A DNA stretch of 44,565 nt from an uncultured Acetatifactor sp. (GTDB lineage: Bacteria; Bacillota; Clostridia; Lachnospirales; Lachnospiraceae): positions 1 through 44,565 of the forward strand of contig CAJUQT010000036.1 in assembly GCA_910588225.1 (NCBI GenBank), in the 5' to 3' direction. Positions 23,565 to 32,553 of this stretch are shown here, piece by piece. The position numbers were made by a program, and so were the translations under genes. The notes under the pieces were generated by a model. That model did no database searches and was not told the DNA's origin. It was given only the letters and a program-made list of their open reading frames with translations. How positions within the stretch are numbered: position 1 is the stretch's first letter; the number at the start of each line of letters is the position of its first letter.

Positions 23565-25103
23565 TTACAATGTCACGCCCTGCTTGAAAATCGCCATGTC
23601 ATGATAACCGGACACCTCGCTGCGCACATATCTGCCGGAGGCCACCTCCACCACATAGTCAAACAAAGCCTTTGTCTCCTTCTCCATATCTGCGTCTTCC
23701 GCAAGCACTCCCGCATTAAAGTCAATCCAGTTGCACTTCCTGCCGGCGAGATCGGAGTTGGTGGAAATCTTCACCGTAGGCACAGGGGATGCAAAAGGCG
23801 TTCCCCTTCCGGTGGTGAACAGTACAATCTGTGCCCCTGCCGCCGCCAGCGCCGTGGACGCCACCAGATCATTGCCGGGTGCGCTGAGCAGATTCAGGCC
23901 GGTGGTCCGAACCCTCTCCCCGTACTGTAATACCCCCTTTACCGGCGCGCTGCCGGACTTCTGGGTACAGCCCAGAGATTTATCCTCCAGTGTGGAGATT
24001 CCGCCCTTTTTATTGCCGGGAGAAGGATTCTCATATATAGTCTGATTGTGGCTCTTAAAATAATTCTTAAAATCGTTAATCAAGTCCACTGTCTGATGGA
24101 ACAGCTCTTCGTTGGCACAGCGGTTCATGAGAATAGTCTCCGCACCGAACATTTCCGGCACCTCGGTGAGGATAGTGGTACCTCCACGGGAAATCAGCCT
24201 GTCGGAGAAGCGGCCCACCAGAGGGTTGGCCGTAATACCGGACAGACCGTCGCTGCCGCCGCATTTCATGCCGATGATCAGCTTGCTGACGCTGACAGGC
24301 TCCCGCTGAAAAGAACCCGCATACTCCGCCAGCTCCTTAATCATTTCAATGCCTTCATCCACCTCATCACTGCAATCCTGAGCCACCAGGAATTTCACTC
24401 TGTTCTCGTCACAGGCGCCGGAATGCCCCGCTTCCATGATATAGGGCTTCAGCACTTCGATATTGCTGTTCTCACAGCCCAGTCCCAGCACCAGCACACC
24501 GGCTGCATTGGGGTGATTGATGAGGTCGGCCAGAATCTTCCTGGTATGCTCCTGGTCATCTCCCATCTGGGAACAGCCGTAAGGATGAGGAAACGCAATC
24601 ACCGATCCCACATTCTTCAGCCTGTCCCCCTGGGAGATAACCCACATGGCGGCCTGTTTTGCAATGGACTCGGCCACATTGTTCACACAGCCCACGGTGG
24701 GAATCACCCAGATTTCGTTGCGGACTCCCACCTTGCCGTCCGGACGCACAAATCCCATAAATGTCTCATCCCCCACAGGCGCCTGTTCCTCTTTGCCTGC
24801 AAAAACGGGCTCATAATTGTATTCCAGCAGATCTCCCAGCGCTGTCCTGACGTTGTGGGTGTGAATCCATGCGCCGGCCTTTACTTCTTCCCTGGTATTG
24901 CCGATGCGATAGCCGTATTTGATTACTTCGCCGCCCGCAGGGATATCCCGGATTGCCATTTTATGACCTGCGGGAATTTCCTCCAGCGCCGTGATTTCCA
25001 CAGTGCCCTCCGATGCGGGTACATTCACCCTTTCCCCTGCGGGAATGGTGTTCAGCGCCACAATTACATTGTCATTGTCGTTTATTTTCAGGAAATTTTG
25101 CAT
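23565..25103 (-). CDS. uxaA: altronate dehydratase
   Basis: UxaA removes water from D-altronate to give 2-keto-3-deoxygluconate in galacturonate use. The N-terminal SAF domain (IPAGERVNVPASE, AGAWIHTHNVRT) and the large catalytic part (GFVRPDGKVGVRNEIWVIPTVGC, CGGSDGLSGITANPL, TTGRGTPFASPVPTVKISTN) match the family. The length of 512 residues is normal. Its start overlaps the end of uxaB by 16 bases, so the two are translationally coupled. GAGGG lies 7 bases before the ATG. The KDG kinase and aldolase needed next are not in the window. Confidence 0.94.
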   Translation of the reverse strand: MQNFLKINDNDNVIVALNTIPAGERVNVPASEGTVEITALEEIPAGHKMAIRDIPAGGEVIKYGYRIGNTREEVKAGAWIHTHNVRTALGDLLEYNYEPVFAGKEEQAPVGDETFMGFVRPDGKVGVRNEIWVIPTVGCVNNVAESIAKQAAMWVISQGDRLKNVGSVIAFPHPYGCSQMGDDQEHTRKILADLINHPNAAGVLVLGLGCENSNIEVLKPYIMEAGHSGACDENRVKFLVAQDCSDEVDEGIEMIKELAEYAGSFQREPVSVSKLIIGMKCGGSDGLSGITANPLVGRFSDRLISRGGTTILTEVPEMFGAETILMNRCANEELFHQTVDLINDFKNYFKSHNQTIYENPSPGNKKGGISTLEDKSLGCTQKSGSAPVKGVLQYGERVRTTGLNLLSAPGNDLVASTALAAAGAQIVLFTTGRGTPFASPVPTVKISTNSDLAGRKCNWIDFNAGVLAEDADMEKETKALFDYVVEVASGRYVRSEVSGYHDMAIFKQGVTL

Positions 25104-26548
25104 AATGCAGCCCTCATTCCATTCGTTTTGATATCATCCAGGTAAGCAGTCACCCCGTCTGTGAGGCCGGCCACCTGATTCAGATTCTGCCCGAAAAAGC
25201 TCTCATTCCCCAGGAAGTTTTCTACAAAGGTCCTGCTGTCCTTCTCACAGTTGTCGCGGAAGAATTCCAGCACTTCCATATCGTCTAAAATGTTGTACTC
25301 CTGTCCGTCTCTGTGGCCAATCAACGCCTTATCTCTGATTTCCGTACCGTGATAGAACGCCATCAACGCCGCCAGAGAGAACGTCAGATGTCCAGGCAGT
25401 CTGCCGAACTTCTCCGCATATCCCAGAAGGCTGGGCATACATCTGGCTCTCCACTTGGATACGGAATTCAGAGAAATGGAAAGCAGCGCATGCTTTACAT
25501 ATGGGTTGTTAAAACGGGTAATCACCGCCTCGGCAAATTCCTTCAGCTCCTCCTCCGGAAGAGTCAGTGTGGGAATCACCTCGTCAAAGATAGTCTTCGT
25601 CATAAAGTTCCTGATATCGTCGTCCTCCATGGACTGCTTTACGATATCGTTGCCGCACAGATACGACGCCAGTACAAAAGAGGTATGTGCACCGTTTAAA
25701 ATGCGTACCTTTCTCTGTTTATAGGGCTTCTGATTATCCGTGAAAATCACGGGAAGGCCGGCCTCCGGCAGAGGCAGCTCGCCGCTGATATCTTTAGGGC
25801 TCTCAATCACCCAGAGTGCAAAAGGCTCGCCGGTGACCAGAATGCGGTCCTCGTATCCCAGAGCTTTCCACTCTTCCTCTATGGTATCCCTGGGATAGCC
25901 TGTAACAATGCGGTCCACCAAAGTGGAGGTAAATACGCAGGCCTCTTCCACCCAGGTCCTGAATTCTTCACCCAGCTTCCAGAGGTCAATCAGCTGCATC
26001 ACACATTTTTTCAGCATGATGCCATTGTCGTCGATGAGCTCCACAGGCAGCATCACAAGCCCCTTGCCCATGTCCCCTTGAAAGGTCTCATATCTGTGAT
26101 ATAAAAATTTGGTCAGTTTGCCGGGAAACGTTTTGGGCGGATTCAGCTCGAATCTGTCTTCGGCATCAAAAACAATGCCTGCCTCCGTGGTATTGGAGAC
26201 TACAAATCTGAGGGTGTCAATCTCGGCCAGTCCCATGTACTTTTCATACTCTTCATATGCATCCACGGCATCCGCCACACTGGTCACCTGTCTGTTGAGA
26301 ATCTTCGCCTCGCCGTCCACCATACCCCGCAGGGATACAGTATACTGGCAATCCTGCTGATGAAAGCTGTCAAGACTTCCGAAGCTGATGGGTTTGATCA
26401 GCACGATATCACCGTCAAATTTACCCTGTTCATTGGCAATGTCGATCATATAATCCACAAATGCCCGGAGGAAATTACCCTCCCCAAATTGCACCACTCT
26501 GATGGGTCTCGCCTTCTTGTTCGTCATCGCCCTGTTTAAAATCTCCAT
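25088..26548 (-). CDS. uxaB: tagaturonate reductase (altronate oxidoreductase)
   Basis: UxaB reduces D-tagaturonate to D-altronate with NADH. It has the mannitol-dehydrogenase-family nucleotide fold near the N terminus (RVVQFGEGNFLRAFVDYM) and the catalytic-domain motif YKQRKVRILNGAHTSFV with the conserved Lys and His. I chose the ATG at 26548 (486 residues), because GGGAGA lies 4-5 bases upstream and this fits the family length; the frame opens at 26617. It precedes uxaA, and a LacI operator and promoter lie about 170 bases upstream. Confidence 0.93.
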   Translation of the reverse strand: MEILNRAMTNKKARPIRVVQFGEGNFLRAFVDYMIDIANEQGKFDGDIVLIKPISFGSLDSFHQQDCQYTVSLRGMVDGEAKILNRQVTSVADAVDAYEEYEKYMGLAEIDTLRFVVSNTTEAGIVFDAEDRFELNPPKTFPGKLTKFLYHRYETFQGDMGKGLVMLPVELIDDNGIMLKKCVMQLIDLWKLGEEFRTWVEEACVFTSTLVDRIVTGYPRDTIEEEWKALGYEDRILVTGEPFALWVIESPKDISGELPLPEAGLPVIFTDNQKPYKQRKVRILNGAHTSFVLASYLCGNDIVKQSMEDDDIRNFMTKTIFDEVIPTLTLPEEELKEFAEAVITRFNNPYVKHALLSISLNSVSKWRARCMPSLLGYAEKFGRLPGHLTFSLAALMAFYHGTEIRDKALIGHRDGQEYNILDDMEVLEFFRDNCEKDSRTFVENFLGNESFFGQNLNQVAGLTDGVTAYLDDIKTNGMRAALCKIS

Positions 26549-26717
26549 TTCGTCTCCCTTCCGTCCACCTTCCGGACATTTCCTCCGCCCCGCCGCAAAG
26601 CTTTTCAGATATTGCATCTCCTGCCTTTACCATAAACTGTTCTGTCGCCCGCAGGCTTTTGCAATCGAACGCACATTCATTTTCCATAAAACCGAGGCGT
26701 CATTGAATACGCTTTTA

Positions 26718-26731
26718 TGTAAGCGCTTACA
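26718..26731. promoter_or_regulatory. LacI-type operator
   Basis: TGTAAGCGCTTACA is a perfect 14-bp palindrome with the central CG typical of LacI-family operators. It covers the predicted start site of uxaBA, in the gap shared with the divergent LacI gene. Repression of uxaBA by that regulator is inferred. Confidence 0.75.
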
Positions 26732-26737
26732 ACATTT

Positions 26738-26766
26738 ATTTTACAGCGTATTTTCCATTTCGTCAA
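26738..26766 (-). promoter_or_regulatory. promoter of uxaBA
   Basis: On the minus strand TTGACG (26761-26766) and TAAAAT (26738-26743) are 17 bases apart. The predicted start falls at about 26731, on the edge of the LacI operator. Confidence 0.65.
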
Positions 26767-26796
26767 TATAAAAATCCTAATTGTTAAAAAAATATC

Positions 26797-26824
26797 TTGC
26801 AAAAAAACCTACATTTGCTATAAT
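26797..26824 (+). promoter_or_regulatory. promoter of the LacI-type regulator gene
   Basis: TTGCAA (26797-26802) and TATAAT (26819-26824) are 16 bases apart, and the -10 is extended (TGCTATAAT). The predicted start is about 40 bases before the start codon. Confidence 0.65.
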
Positions 26825-26872
26825 GCAGATAGACCTTTTTTGAAACTACTTACATGCTTACGAGGAAAGCCA

Positions 26873-27877
26873 ATGACAATTTATGATATCTCCGAAAAAG
26901 CCGGCGTTTCAATTGCCACGGTTTCCCGGGTACTGAACGGCAGTAAAAATGTCAGCGAAAAAACCAGGCAGAAAGTTCTGGATGTCATTGACAGATATGA
27001 GTATACTCCCAATGCTTTCGCCAGGGGCCTGGGCCTGAATACCATGAGAACTATCGGTATCATGTGTGCGGACAGTTCCGACCTGTACCTTGCCAAAGCA
27101 GTGTATTATATTGAGCAAAAGCTCCGGGCCAATGGCTATGACAGTCTTCTGTGCTGCACAGGATATGGACTGGAATCCAAAATTGCTTCCATGAATCTGC
27201 TTCTCACTAAGAAGGTGGACGGCATCATCCTGGCCGGCTCTAATTTTGCGTATGAAAAAGAAAGCGAGAACAAATATATTTCGGACGCCGCCCTTCAGAT
27301 TCCCGTTATGCTCCTGAATGCGGCGCTGGACATTCCAAATGTCTACAGTGTGGTATCCGATGATTTTACATCTATGTACAAAGCGACTCTGCAGATGATA
27401 GCAAGCGGAATAGACGATATACTGTATTTTTACAGCTCCAACTCCTACAGCGGCAGACGAAAGCTGGCCGGTTACCTGGCCGCCATGGAAGAAAAAGGAT
27501 GCGGCACAGACCCGCTGACGCAGTTTTATCAAGGTTCCCACGAAGATATCCATGCCATGACAGACTATCTAAAGCAGCTGCGGAAAAAAGGCCTGACCTT
27601 CCACGGCGTCATTGCCTCGGATGATGTCCTTGCTCTGGCCGCCGTCAAATACGCACAGGAAATGAAATATCGAATACCAGACGAATTCTCCGTGCTGGGT
27701 TACAACAATTCCATGCTGACGGTCTGCTGCGAGCCTGAACTGACCAGCATTGACAACAAGCTGGAAACCCTCTGTCAGCACCTGATTACCACGCTTCTGG
27801 GAGTGCTGGACGGGAAAGAAATGCCGAAGAAAACCGTTTTTTCAGGGGAAATCATGAAGAGAGGCACCACCCTGTAA
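26873..27877 (+). CDS. LacI-family regulator of hexuronate genes
   Basis: The 334-residue regulator has the N-terminal helix-turn-helix TIYDISEKAGVSIATVSRVLNG with the hinge-helix partner KVLDVIDRYEYTPNAFARGL. A periplasmic-binding-like ligand domain follows. The ATG at 26873 has GAGGAAAG 3-6 bases upstream and gives the standard start, while the frame opens at 26840. It lies between uxaBA (divergent) and uxaC (same strand). This suggests that it senses a hexuronate or its product. A perfect operator lies in the shared gap. Confidence 0.93.
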   Translation: MTIYDISEKAGVSIATVSRVLNGSKNVSEKTRQKVLDVIDRYEYTPNAFARGLGLNTMRTIGIMCADSSDLYLAKAVYYIEQKLRANGYDSLLCCTGYGLESKIASMNLLLTKKVDGIILAGSNFAYEKESENKYISDAALQIPVMLLNAALDIPNVYSVVSDDFTSMYKATLQMIASGIDDILYFYSSNSYSGRRKLAGYLAAMEEKGCGTDPLTQFYQGSHEDIHAMTDYLKQLRKKGLTFHGVIASDDVLALAAVKYAQEMKYRIPDEFSVLGYNNSMLTVCCEPELTSIDNKLETLCQHLITTLLGVLDGKEMPKKTVFSGEIMKRGTTL

Positions 27878-28023
27878 CTTATACGGGCGATCACGAGATT
27901 TGCCGGATTCCCCGTAAGAAAGCCAGGTTCAGAAAACCATTCGAAAGTTCTTCAGAAATTTATTTTAAAACAGATACCATATTTTCAGGAAAAAGATAAT
28001 AAAAAATGAATGGAGGAAAAGAC

Positions 28024-29433
28024 ATGAAAGAATTTATGGACAAGGATTTTCTGCTGGAATCTGAGACAGCCAAAAAGCTGTTCCATGATTACGCAGAGGG
28101 CACACCGGTACTGGATTACCACTGTCATATCAACCCAAGAGAAATCGCGGAAGACAGACATTTCGACAACATTACGCAAGTGTGGCTGGGAGGCGATCAT
28201 TACAAGTGGCGTCTCATGCGCTCCTTCGGCGTGGACGAAAAATACATTACCGGAGATGCCTCCGATTATGAAAAGTTCTGCAAATGGGCGGAATGCCTGG
28301 GCAAGGCCATCGGCAATCCTCTCTTCCACTGGAGCCATCTGGAACTGCAAAGATTCTTCGGTTATCACGGAGTGTTGAATAAGAAGACAGCGGATGAGGT
28401 CTGGAAGCTCTGCAATGAAAAGCTGGCCCAGCCATCCATGAGTGTCCGCAATCTGATTAAGCAGAGCAATGTGACCCTGATCTGCACCACCGACGACCCT
28501 GTTGATACCCTGGAATGGCATAAAAAAATTGCGGAAGACGAAAGCTTTGACGTAAAAGTTCTCCCCGCCTGGAGACCTGATAAGGCAATGAATATCGAGA
28601 AACCGGATTACCTGGATTATCTGGACCGGCTGTGCGAAGCCGCAGGCATGGCGGAAATCAACAGCTTTGCCTCCCTGAAGGAAGCTCTGAAAAAGCGTAT
28701 GGATTACTTTGCTTCCATGGGCTGCTCTGTCTCCGATCATGCGCTGGAATATGTGATGTACTATCCCGCCAGCGACGATGAAATCGAAGCCATCTTCTTA
28801 AAGAGACTGAACAGAATGACTCCCACCAGAGAGGAGCAGCTGAAATTCAAGACGGCGTTCATGATTTTCGTGGGCAGAGAATACCACAGACGCGACTGGG
28901 CCATGCAGCTTCACTTTGGCTGCAAGAGAGACAATAACACGAGAATGTTCGAAAAGCTGGGCCCTGACACCGGTTACGACTGTATCAACAACGATGCTCC
29001 CTCCGCCCAGATGGCTGATTTCCTGGATGCCCTGTGCAAGACGGATGAGCTGCCAAGAACCATCCTTTACAGCCTGAACCCCAATGACAATCAGTCTATC
29101 GGCGCCATCCTGGGCTGCTTCCAGGATTCCAGTGCCGTGGCAAAGATTCAGCAGGGCAGCGCATGGTGGTTCAACGACCACAAAACCGGTATGACAGAAC
29201 AGCTGATTTCCCTGGCCAACCTGGGCAATCTGTCCGGCTTCGTGGGAATGCTGACCGACTCCAGAAGCTTCCTGTCCTACACCAGACATGAATATTTCCG
29301 CCGCATCCTGTGCAATCTCATTGGTATGTGGGTGGAAGGCGGCGGATTCCCCGCAGATATGGATACACTGTCCGAGATTATCAGGGATATTTCTTACTAT
29401 AATGCGAAGAGATATTTCAAGTTTGATATCTGA
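28024..29433 (+). CDS. uxaC: glucuronate/galacturonate isomerase
   Basis: UxaC converts D-galacturonate to D-tagaturonate and D-glucuronate to D-fructuronate. It has the amidohydrolase-like metal motif DYHCHINPREIA near the N terminus, and FFGYHGVLN, TTDDPVDTLEWH, PAWRPDKAMNIE and LTDSRSFLSYTRHEYFRRILC later. I chose the ATG at 28024 (469 residues, normal length), with GGAGG 7 bases upstream; the frame opens at 28006. It follows the LacI gene and works upstream of UxaB and UxaA. Confidence 0.96.
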   Translation: MKEFMDKDFLLESETAKKLFHDYAEGTPVLDYHCHINPREIAEDRHFDNITQVWLGGDHYKWRLMRSFGVDEKYITGDASDYEKFCKWAECLGKAIGNPLFHWSHLELQRFFGYHGVLNKKTADEVWKLCNEKLAQPSMSVRNLIKQSNVTLICTTDDPVDTLEWHKKIAEDESFDVKVLPAWRPDKAMNIEKPDYLDYLDRLCEAAGMAEINSFASLKEALKKRMDYFASMGCSVSDHALEYVMYYPASDDEIEAIFLKRLNRMTPTREEQLKFKTAFMIFVGREYHRRDWAMQLHFGCKRDNNTRMFEKLGPDTGYDCINNDAPSAQMADFLDALCKTDELPRTILYSLNPNDNQSIGAILGCFQDSSAVAKIQQGSAWWFNDHKTGMTEQLISLANLGNLSGFVGMLTDSRSFLSYTRHEYFRRILCNLIGMWVEGGGFPADMDTLSEIIRDISYYNAKRYFKFDI

Positions 29434-29492
29434 GCCGGCATAACATAGCAGTTCAGGCAGGTCTGCTCTTCGGACACCGCACAAGAAGCATC

Positions 29493-29561
29493 GGACTGTT
29501 GCACAAAATTCATACCGGTTCCATTTTCGTTCTGACCGGTATGAGAAATCTGCAACAGTCC
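29493..29561. repeat. 69-bp palindromic element with IS-end-like arms
   Basis: GGACTGTTGCA (29493-29503) pairs with TGCAACAGTCC (29551-29561), and CATACCGGT (29511-29519) with ACCGGTATG (29535-29543). No T run follows on either side. The outer arm resembles ends of some insertion sequences (CTGTTGCA), so it may be a mini-element or a joined pair of IS ends. It could also be an RNA stem in the uxaC 3' region. No clear flanking duplication is seen. Confidence 0.6.
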
Positions 29562-29598
29562 TCAGCAGAAAGATATTATGAGAAGACAGGAGAATCCT

Positions 29599-30078
29599 AT
29601 GATCAGAAAAGCTGAGCTGAGAGACATTCCGCGCATCGCAGAGATCATTGTCTTCGGAAAACGAACGGCCTATCGGCCCATCTTTCAGAATGATGCCTTT
29701 TCTTTCAATGAACTGCAGGTATGCAGTCTGGCAGAAGCCTATACTCGTGATCTCAGTCAGCTGCAGCATATGTTGGTCTATGACGATGGAATTCTGAAAG
29801 GTGTTATCAACAGAAAATATAGCAAAGACCGAATTGAAATCTGTGACTTTTATGTGGATCCCTTTTTTACAGGCAAAGGCATCGGCCGTACGCTGATTCG
29901 CCATGTAATCCGGGTGGCTGGGCAGACGCAGATCCATGCCATTTTCCTTTGGGTCATCGCCGAGAATCAGAAGGCACGGACTTTTTATGAACGGAATGGT
30001 TTCGTGACAAATGGGAAAACGGCGCTCATTGAAGGAACGAATAAGCTGGATATGTATTATGAGCAGACTTTTCCATAA
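29599..30078 (+). CDS. GNAT-family N-acetyltransferase
   Basis: The 159-residue protein starts MIRKAELRDIPRIAEI, a standard GNAT beginning. It has the strand IEICDFYVDPFFTG followed by the acetyl-CoA loop GKGIGRTLIRHVI, then LWVIAENQKARTFYERNGF. The start at 29599 has AGGAGA 5 bases upstream; the frame opens at 29578. The substrate is unknown. It stands alone between the palindromic element and the convergent buk gene, and shares a terminator with it. Confidence 0.88.
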   Translation: MIRKAELRDIPRIAEIIVFGKRTAYRPIFQNDAFSFNELQVCSLAEAYTRDLSQLQHMLVYDDGILKGVINRKYSKDRIEICDFYVDPFFTGKGIGRTLIRHVIRVAGQTQIHAIFLWVIAENQKARTFYERNGFVTNGKTALIEGTNKLDMYYEQTFP

Positions 30079-30087
30079 TGTAAAAGC

Positions 30088-30118
30088 GGGGCATTTTCCA
30101 CATTTCGGAAAATGCCCC
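30088..30118. terminator. bidirectional terminator between the GNAT gene and buk
   Basis: GGGGCATTTTCC and GGAAAATGCCCC form a perfect 12-bp stem with a 7-base loop between two convergent genes. The minus-strand side is followed by GCTTTTAC and the plus-strand side by a weak T stretch. Confidence 0.75.
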
Positions 30119-30130
30119 CGTAATATTTCC

Positions 30131-31198
30131 TTAGTATACCTTCGGCTCCTCTTCTCCATTCAACACACGCAGTGCCCCCTGGGCCAGGGCCAGCAGCTCA
30201 TCCTCGCCGGGATATACGGTAAAGGGTGCAATCCACTCTGCCCTCTCCTTCAATGCCGCCACCACATCGGCTCCGTATGCAATGCCGCCGGTGACAATAA
30301 TCTGATCAATCTTGCCGTTCAGCACACAGGCCATGGATCCGATATCCTTTGCCACCTGAAGCAGAAAAGCTTCCTTTGCCTCTACTGCCTTCGCGTCCCC
30401 TTCATTGGCACGTTTCGTCACCTCACGCATATCATTGGTGCCCAGGTAGGCATTGAAACCGCCATTGCCCACCATTTTGCCATATACTTCCTTCTCGGAA
30501 TATTTTCCGGAAAAGCACATCTTAATCAATGCTCCGTTGGGAACACCTCCTGCACGTTCCGGAGAAAATGCCCCGTCGCCATCCAGCGCATTGAACACAT
30601 CGATAACTTTTCCATTCTCATGAGCGCCCACAGACACACCGCCGCCCATATGCACTACAATCAGCCGTAATGATTCATACGGTTTCCCGACTTCCTTCGC
30701 ATACCGCTTTGCCACAGCTTTCTGGTTCAGAGCATGGAATATGCTCACCCTGGGAAGCTCCGGCACACCTGAATATCTTGCGATGGGCATCAGCTCATCC
30801 ACTACCACCGGATCCACAATATATGAAGGCACACCGATGGAATCTCCGATTTCCTTTGCCAGAATGCCGCCCAGATTGGAGGCATGCTGCCCCTGAACCC
30901 CTTTACGCAGATCGGCCAGAAGCGCTTCCGTCACCGCATAGGTCCCACCGGGAATAGGTTTCAGCATACCGCCTCTCCCCACTACCACCTTCAGGCTCTT
31001 AATGTCAAAATTCCGCGACTCCAGCAAGTCCGTAATGATCTTCTTCCGGAAGTCCTTCTGGTCCACAATATTGGCAAACTGGCTGATCTCCTCGGTAGAA
31101 TGCCGCAGCGTCTCCTCAAATAACAGTGTCTCATCTTCAAATACACCAATTTTGGTGGATGTAGAACCGGGATTGATAATTAAACTTTTAATTGACAT
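30131..31198 (-). CDS. buk: butyrate kinase
   Basis: Buk makes ATP and butyrate from butyryl phosphate, the last step of the kinase route. It has the acetokinase-family start SLIINPGSTSTKIGVFED, the phosphate region VVGRGGMLKPIPGGTY, HASNLGGILA, VVHMGGGVSVGAH and IVTGGIAYG. The length of 355 residues is normal. The ATG at 31198 has GGAGGACATCCC upstream. The frame continues through the upstream tandem repeats, but that part is not protein-like. It follows ptb on the same strand. Confidence 0.95.
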   Translation of the reverse strand: MSIKSLIINPGSTSTKIGVFEDETLLFEETLRHSTEEISQFANIVDQKDFRKKIITDLLESRNFDIKSLKVVVGRGGMLKPIPGGTYAVTEALLADLRKGVQGQHASNLGGILAKEIGDSIGVPSYIVDPVVVDELMPIARYSGVPELPRVSIFHALNQKAVAKRYAKEVGKPYESLRLIVVHMGGGVSVGAHENGKVIDVFNALDGDGAFSPERAGGVPNGALIKMCFSGKYSEKEVYGKMVGNGGFNAYLGTNDMREVTKRANEGDAKAVEAKEAFLLQVAKDIGSMACVLNGKIDQIIVTGGIAYGADVVAALKERAEWIAPFTVYPGEDELLALAQGALRVLNGEEEPKVY

Positions 31199-31212
31199 GG
31201 GATGTCCTCCTA

Positions 31213-31432
31213 TTTTAGTTCCGTCTCTCTGCCTCCATTCCCCTCCTTCAGGGGAGAATTTCCAGCTGCACAGGCAGCATCTGTAATTTCTCCCAGGCAT
31301 GGATGCTGAGAGACTGATTTTAGTTCCGTCTCTCTGCCTCCATTCCCCTCCTTCAGGGGAGAATTTCCAGCTGCACAGGCAGCATCTGTAATTTCTCCCA
31401 GGCATGGATGCTGAGAGACTGATTTTAGTTCC
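31213..31432. repeat. 105-bp perfect tandem duplication between ptb and buk
   Basis: Two full copies start at 31213 and 31318 and appear identical; a third start (TTTTAGTTCC) at 31423-31432 is followed directly by the ptb end. Each copy contains a small hairpin on the minus strand (TCTCCCC/GGGGA around GAAGGA). Because 105 is a multiple of 3, frames stay open across it. It is probably non-coding and extends the ptb-buk spacer to 240 bases. Confidence 0.9.
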
Positions 31433-31438
31433 TGCATA

Positions 31439-32359
31439 TTAATTATTCTTCTTCATCTCTTCCGCTACCACGGCCGCCAGGGCGATGGAATTCACCTTCG
31501 TCTCAAAGGTGTCGGAACGGCTGGTGAGAATTACGGGAACCTTCGTCCCTGTGAGAATACAGCCGTTTCTCATTTTCACCATATGTACGATGGCCTTGTA
31601 CACCAGATTGCCCGCGTGAATATCCGGGAAAAGCAGCACATCCGCATCACCCTGAATCTTCCTGTGGGTGGCACCCTTATGCTTCGCGGCCTCCGGGTCG
31701 ATGGCAAGGTCAAGGGAAAGAGGTCCGTCTATGATACATCCCGGAATCTGGCCTTCCTCACACATTTTGCTCAGCTCAGCAGCTTCCACAGTGGCAGGCA
31801 TCTTCGGGTTCACCACCTCCACAGCGGCCAGAGGCGCTACTTTGGGCATATCCACGCCGCAGGCATTGCACACGGGAATGGTATTCTTAATGATGTTAAC
31901 CTTATCCTCCAGAGTAGGGTAGGTCATAAATGCCACGTCTGTCAGGAACAGCAGTCTGTCAATGCCCGGAATCTCAAATACACACACATGGGAAAGCGGT
32001 TTCCCCGTGCGCAGGCCCACTTCCTTATCCAGCACGCTCTTCAGGAAATCCTTTGTTTCAATGAGCCCCTTCATATACATGTCCGCTCTGCCGTCATGAG
32101 CCAGCTTTACCGCCTTCAGCGATGCCGCAATCATATCCGGCTCGTGGATAATCTCATAACCGCTCAAGTCCATATCGATGGAAGCCGCCACTTCTCTGAT
32201 CTTTCCTTCGTCTCCCACCAGAATCGCATCGGCAATCCCTCTTGCCTTCGCTTCCTTTACGGCCTCCAGAACTGCGGAATCCTGCGCAACAGATACCGCC
32301 ACCGTCTTCCTGCCGCATTTCTGCACCTTTTCCATTACGTCATCAAAACCCTGCTTCAT
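31439..32359 (-). CDS. ptb: phosphate butyryltransferase
   Basis: Ptb converts butyryl-CoA and phosphate to butyryl phosphate. It belongs to the phosphotransacylase family. Motifs include AILVGDEGKIREVA, MYMKGLIETKDFLKSVL, FLTDVAFMTYPTLEDK, VVNPKMPATVEA and the C-terminal LFPDIHAGNLVYKAI. The 306-residue length is normal. The gene is first in an operon with buk and has a near-consensus promoter at 32479-32507. A purine-rich stretch (GGAAGCAGAAG) precedes the ATG. Confidence 0.95.
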   Translation of the reverse strand: MKQGFDDVMEKVQKCGRKTVAVSVAQDSAVLEAVKEAKARGIADAILVGDEGKIREVAASIDMDLSGYEIIHEPDMIAASLKAVKLAHDGRADMYMKGLIETKDFLKSVLDKEVGLRTGKPLSHVCVFEIPGIDRLLFLTDVAFMTYPTLEDKVNIIKNTIPVCNACGVDMPKVAPLAAVEVVNPKMPATVEAAELSKMCEEGQIPGCIIDGPLSLDLAIDPEAAKHKGATHRKIQGDADVLLFPDIHAGNLVYKAIVHMVKMRNGCILTGTKVPVILTSRSDTFETKVNSIALAAVVAEEMKKNN

Positions 32360-32478
32360 TTTCTTCTGCTTCCTTTCTTTCTCCTCCGGATCTTTCTTCT
32401 CGTTCTGATTCCATCCCCGGGGATTTTATGTTTTTGCAGGCCTGAAAACCTGCCTTAAATGTATTTTATACCGGCAAA

Positions 32479-32507
32479 ATTATAACACGGCAGGCCACAA
32501 AATGCAA
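32479..32507 (-). promoter_or_regulatory. promoter of ptb-buk
   Basis: On the minus strand TTGCAT (32502-32507) and TATAAT (32479-32484) are exactly 17 bases apart, just after the NUDIX gene. The predicted start near 32472 gives a leader of about 110 bases, with a small GCAGG/CCTGC hairpin in it. Confidence 0.7.
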
Positions 32508-32553
32508 TACTGCCCGGCTTTTTCCGCAGAAATCCGGTAACGTTTGTATCCTT

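Noticed and set aside
28798..30159. 453-residue minus-strand ORF across uxaC and the GNAT gene
   Set aside because: Two recognisable genes lie on the opposite strand and the ORF crosses a palindromic element and a terminator.
31199..31405. N-terminal extension of butyrate kinase, or a 75-residue protein, encoded by the tandem repeats
   Set aside because: The open frames follow from a 105-bp repeat without stops. buk has a strong ribosome site at 31198 and the family starts there.
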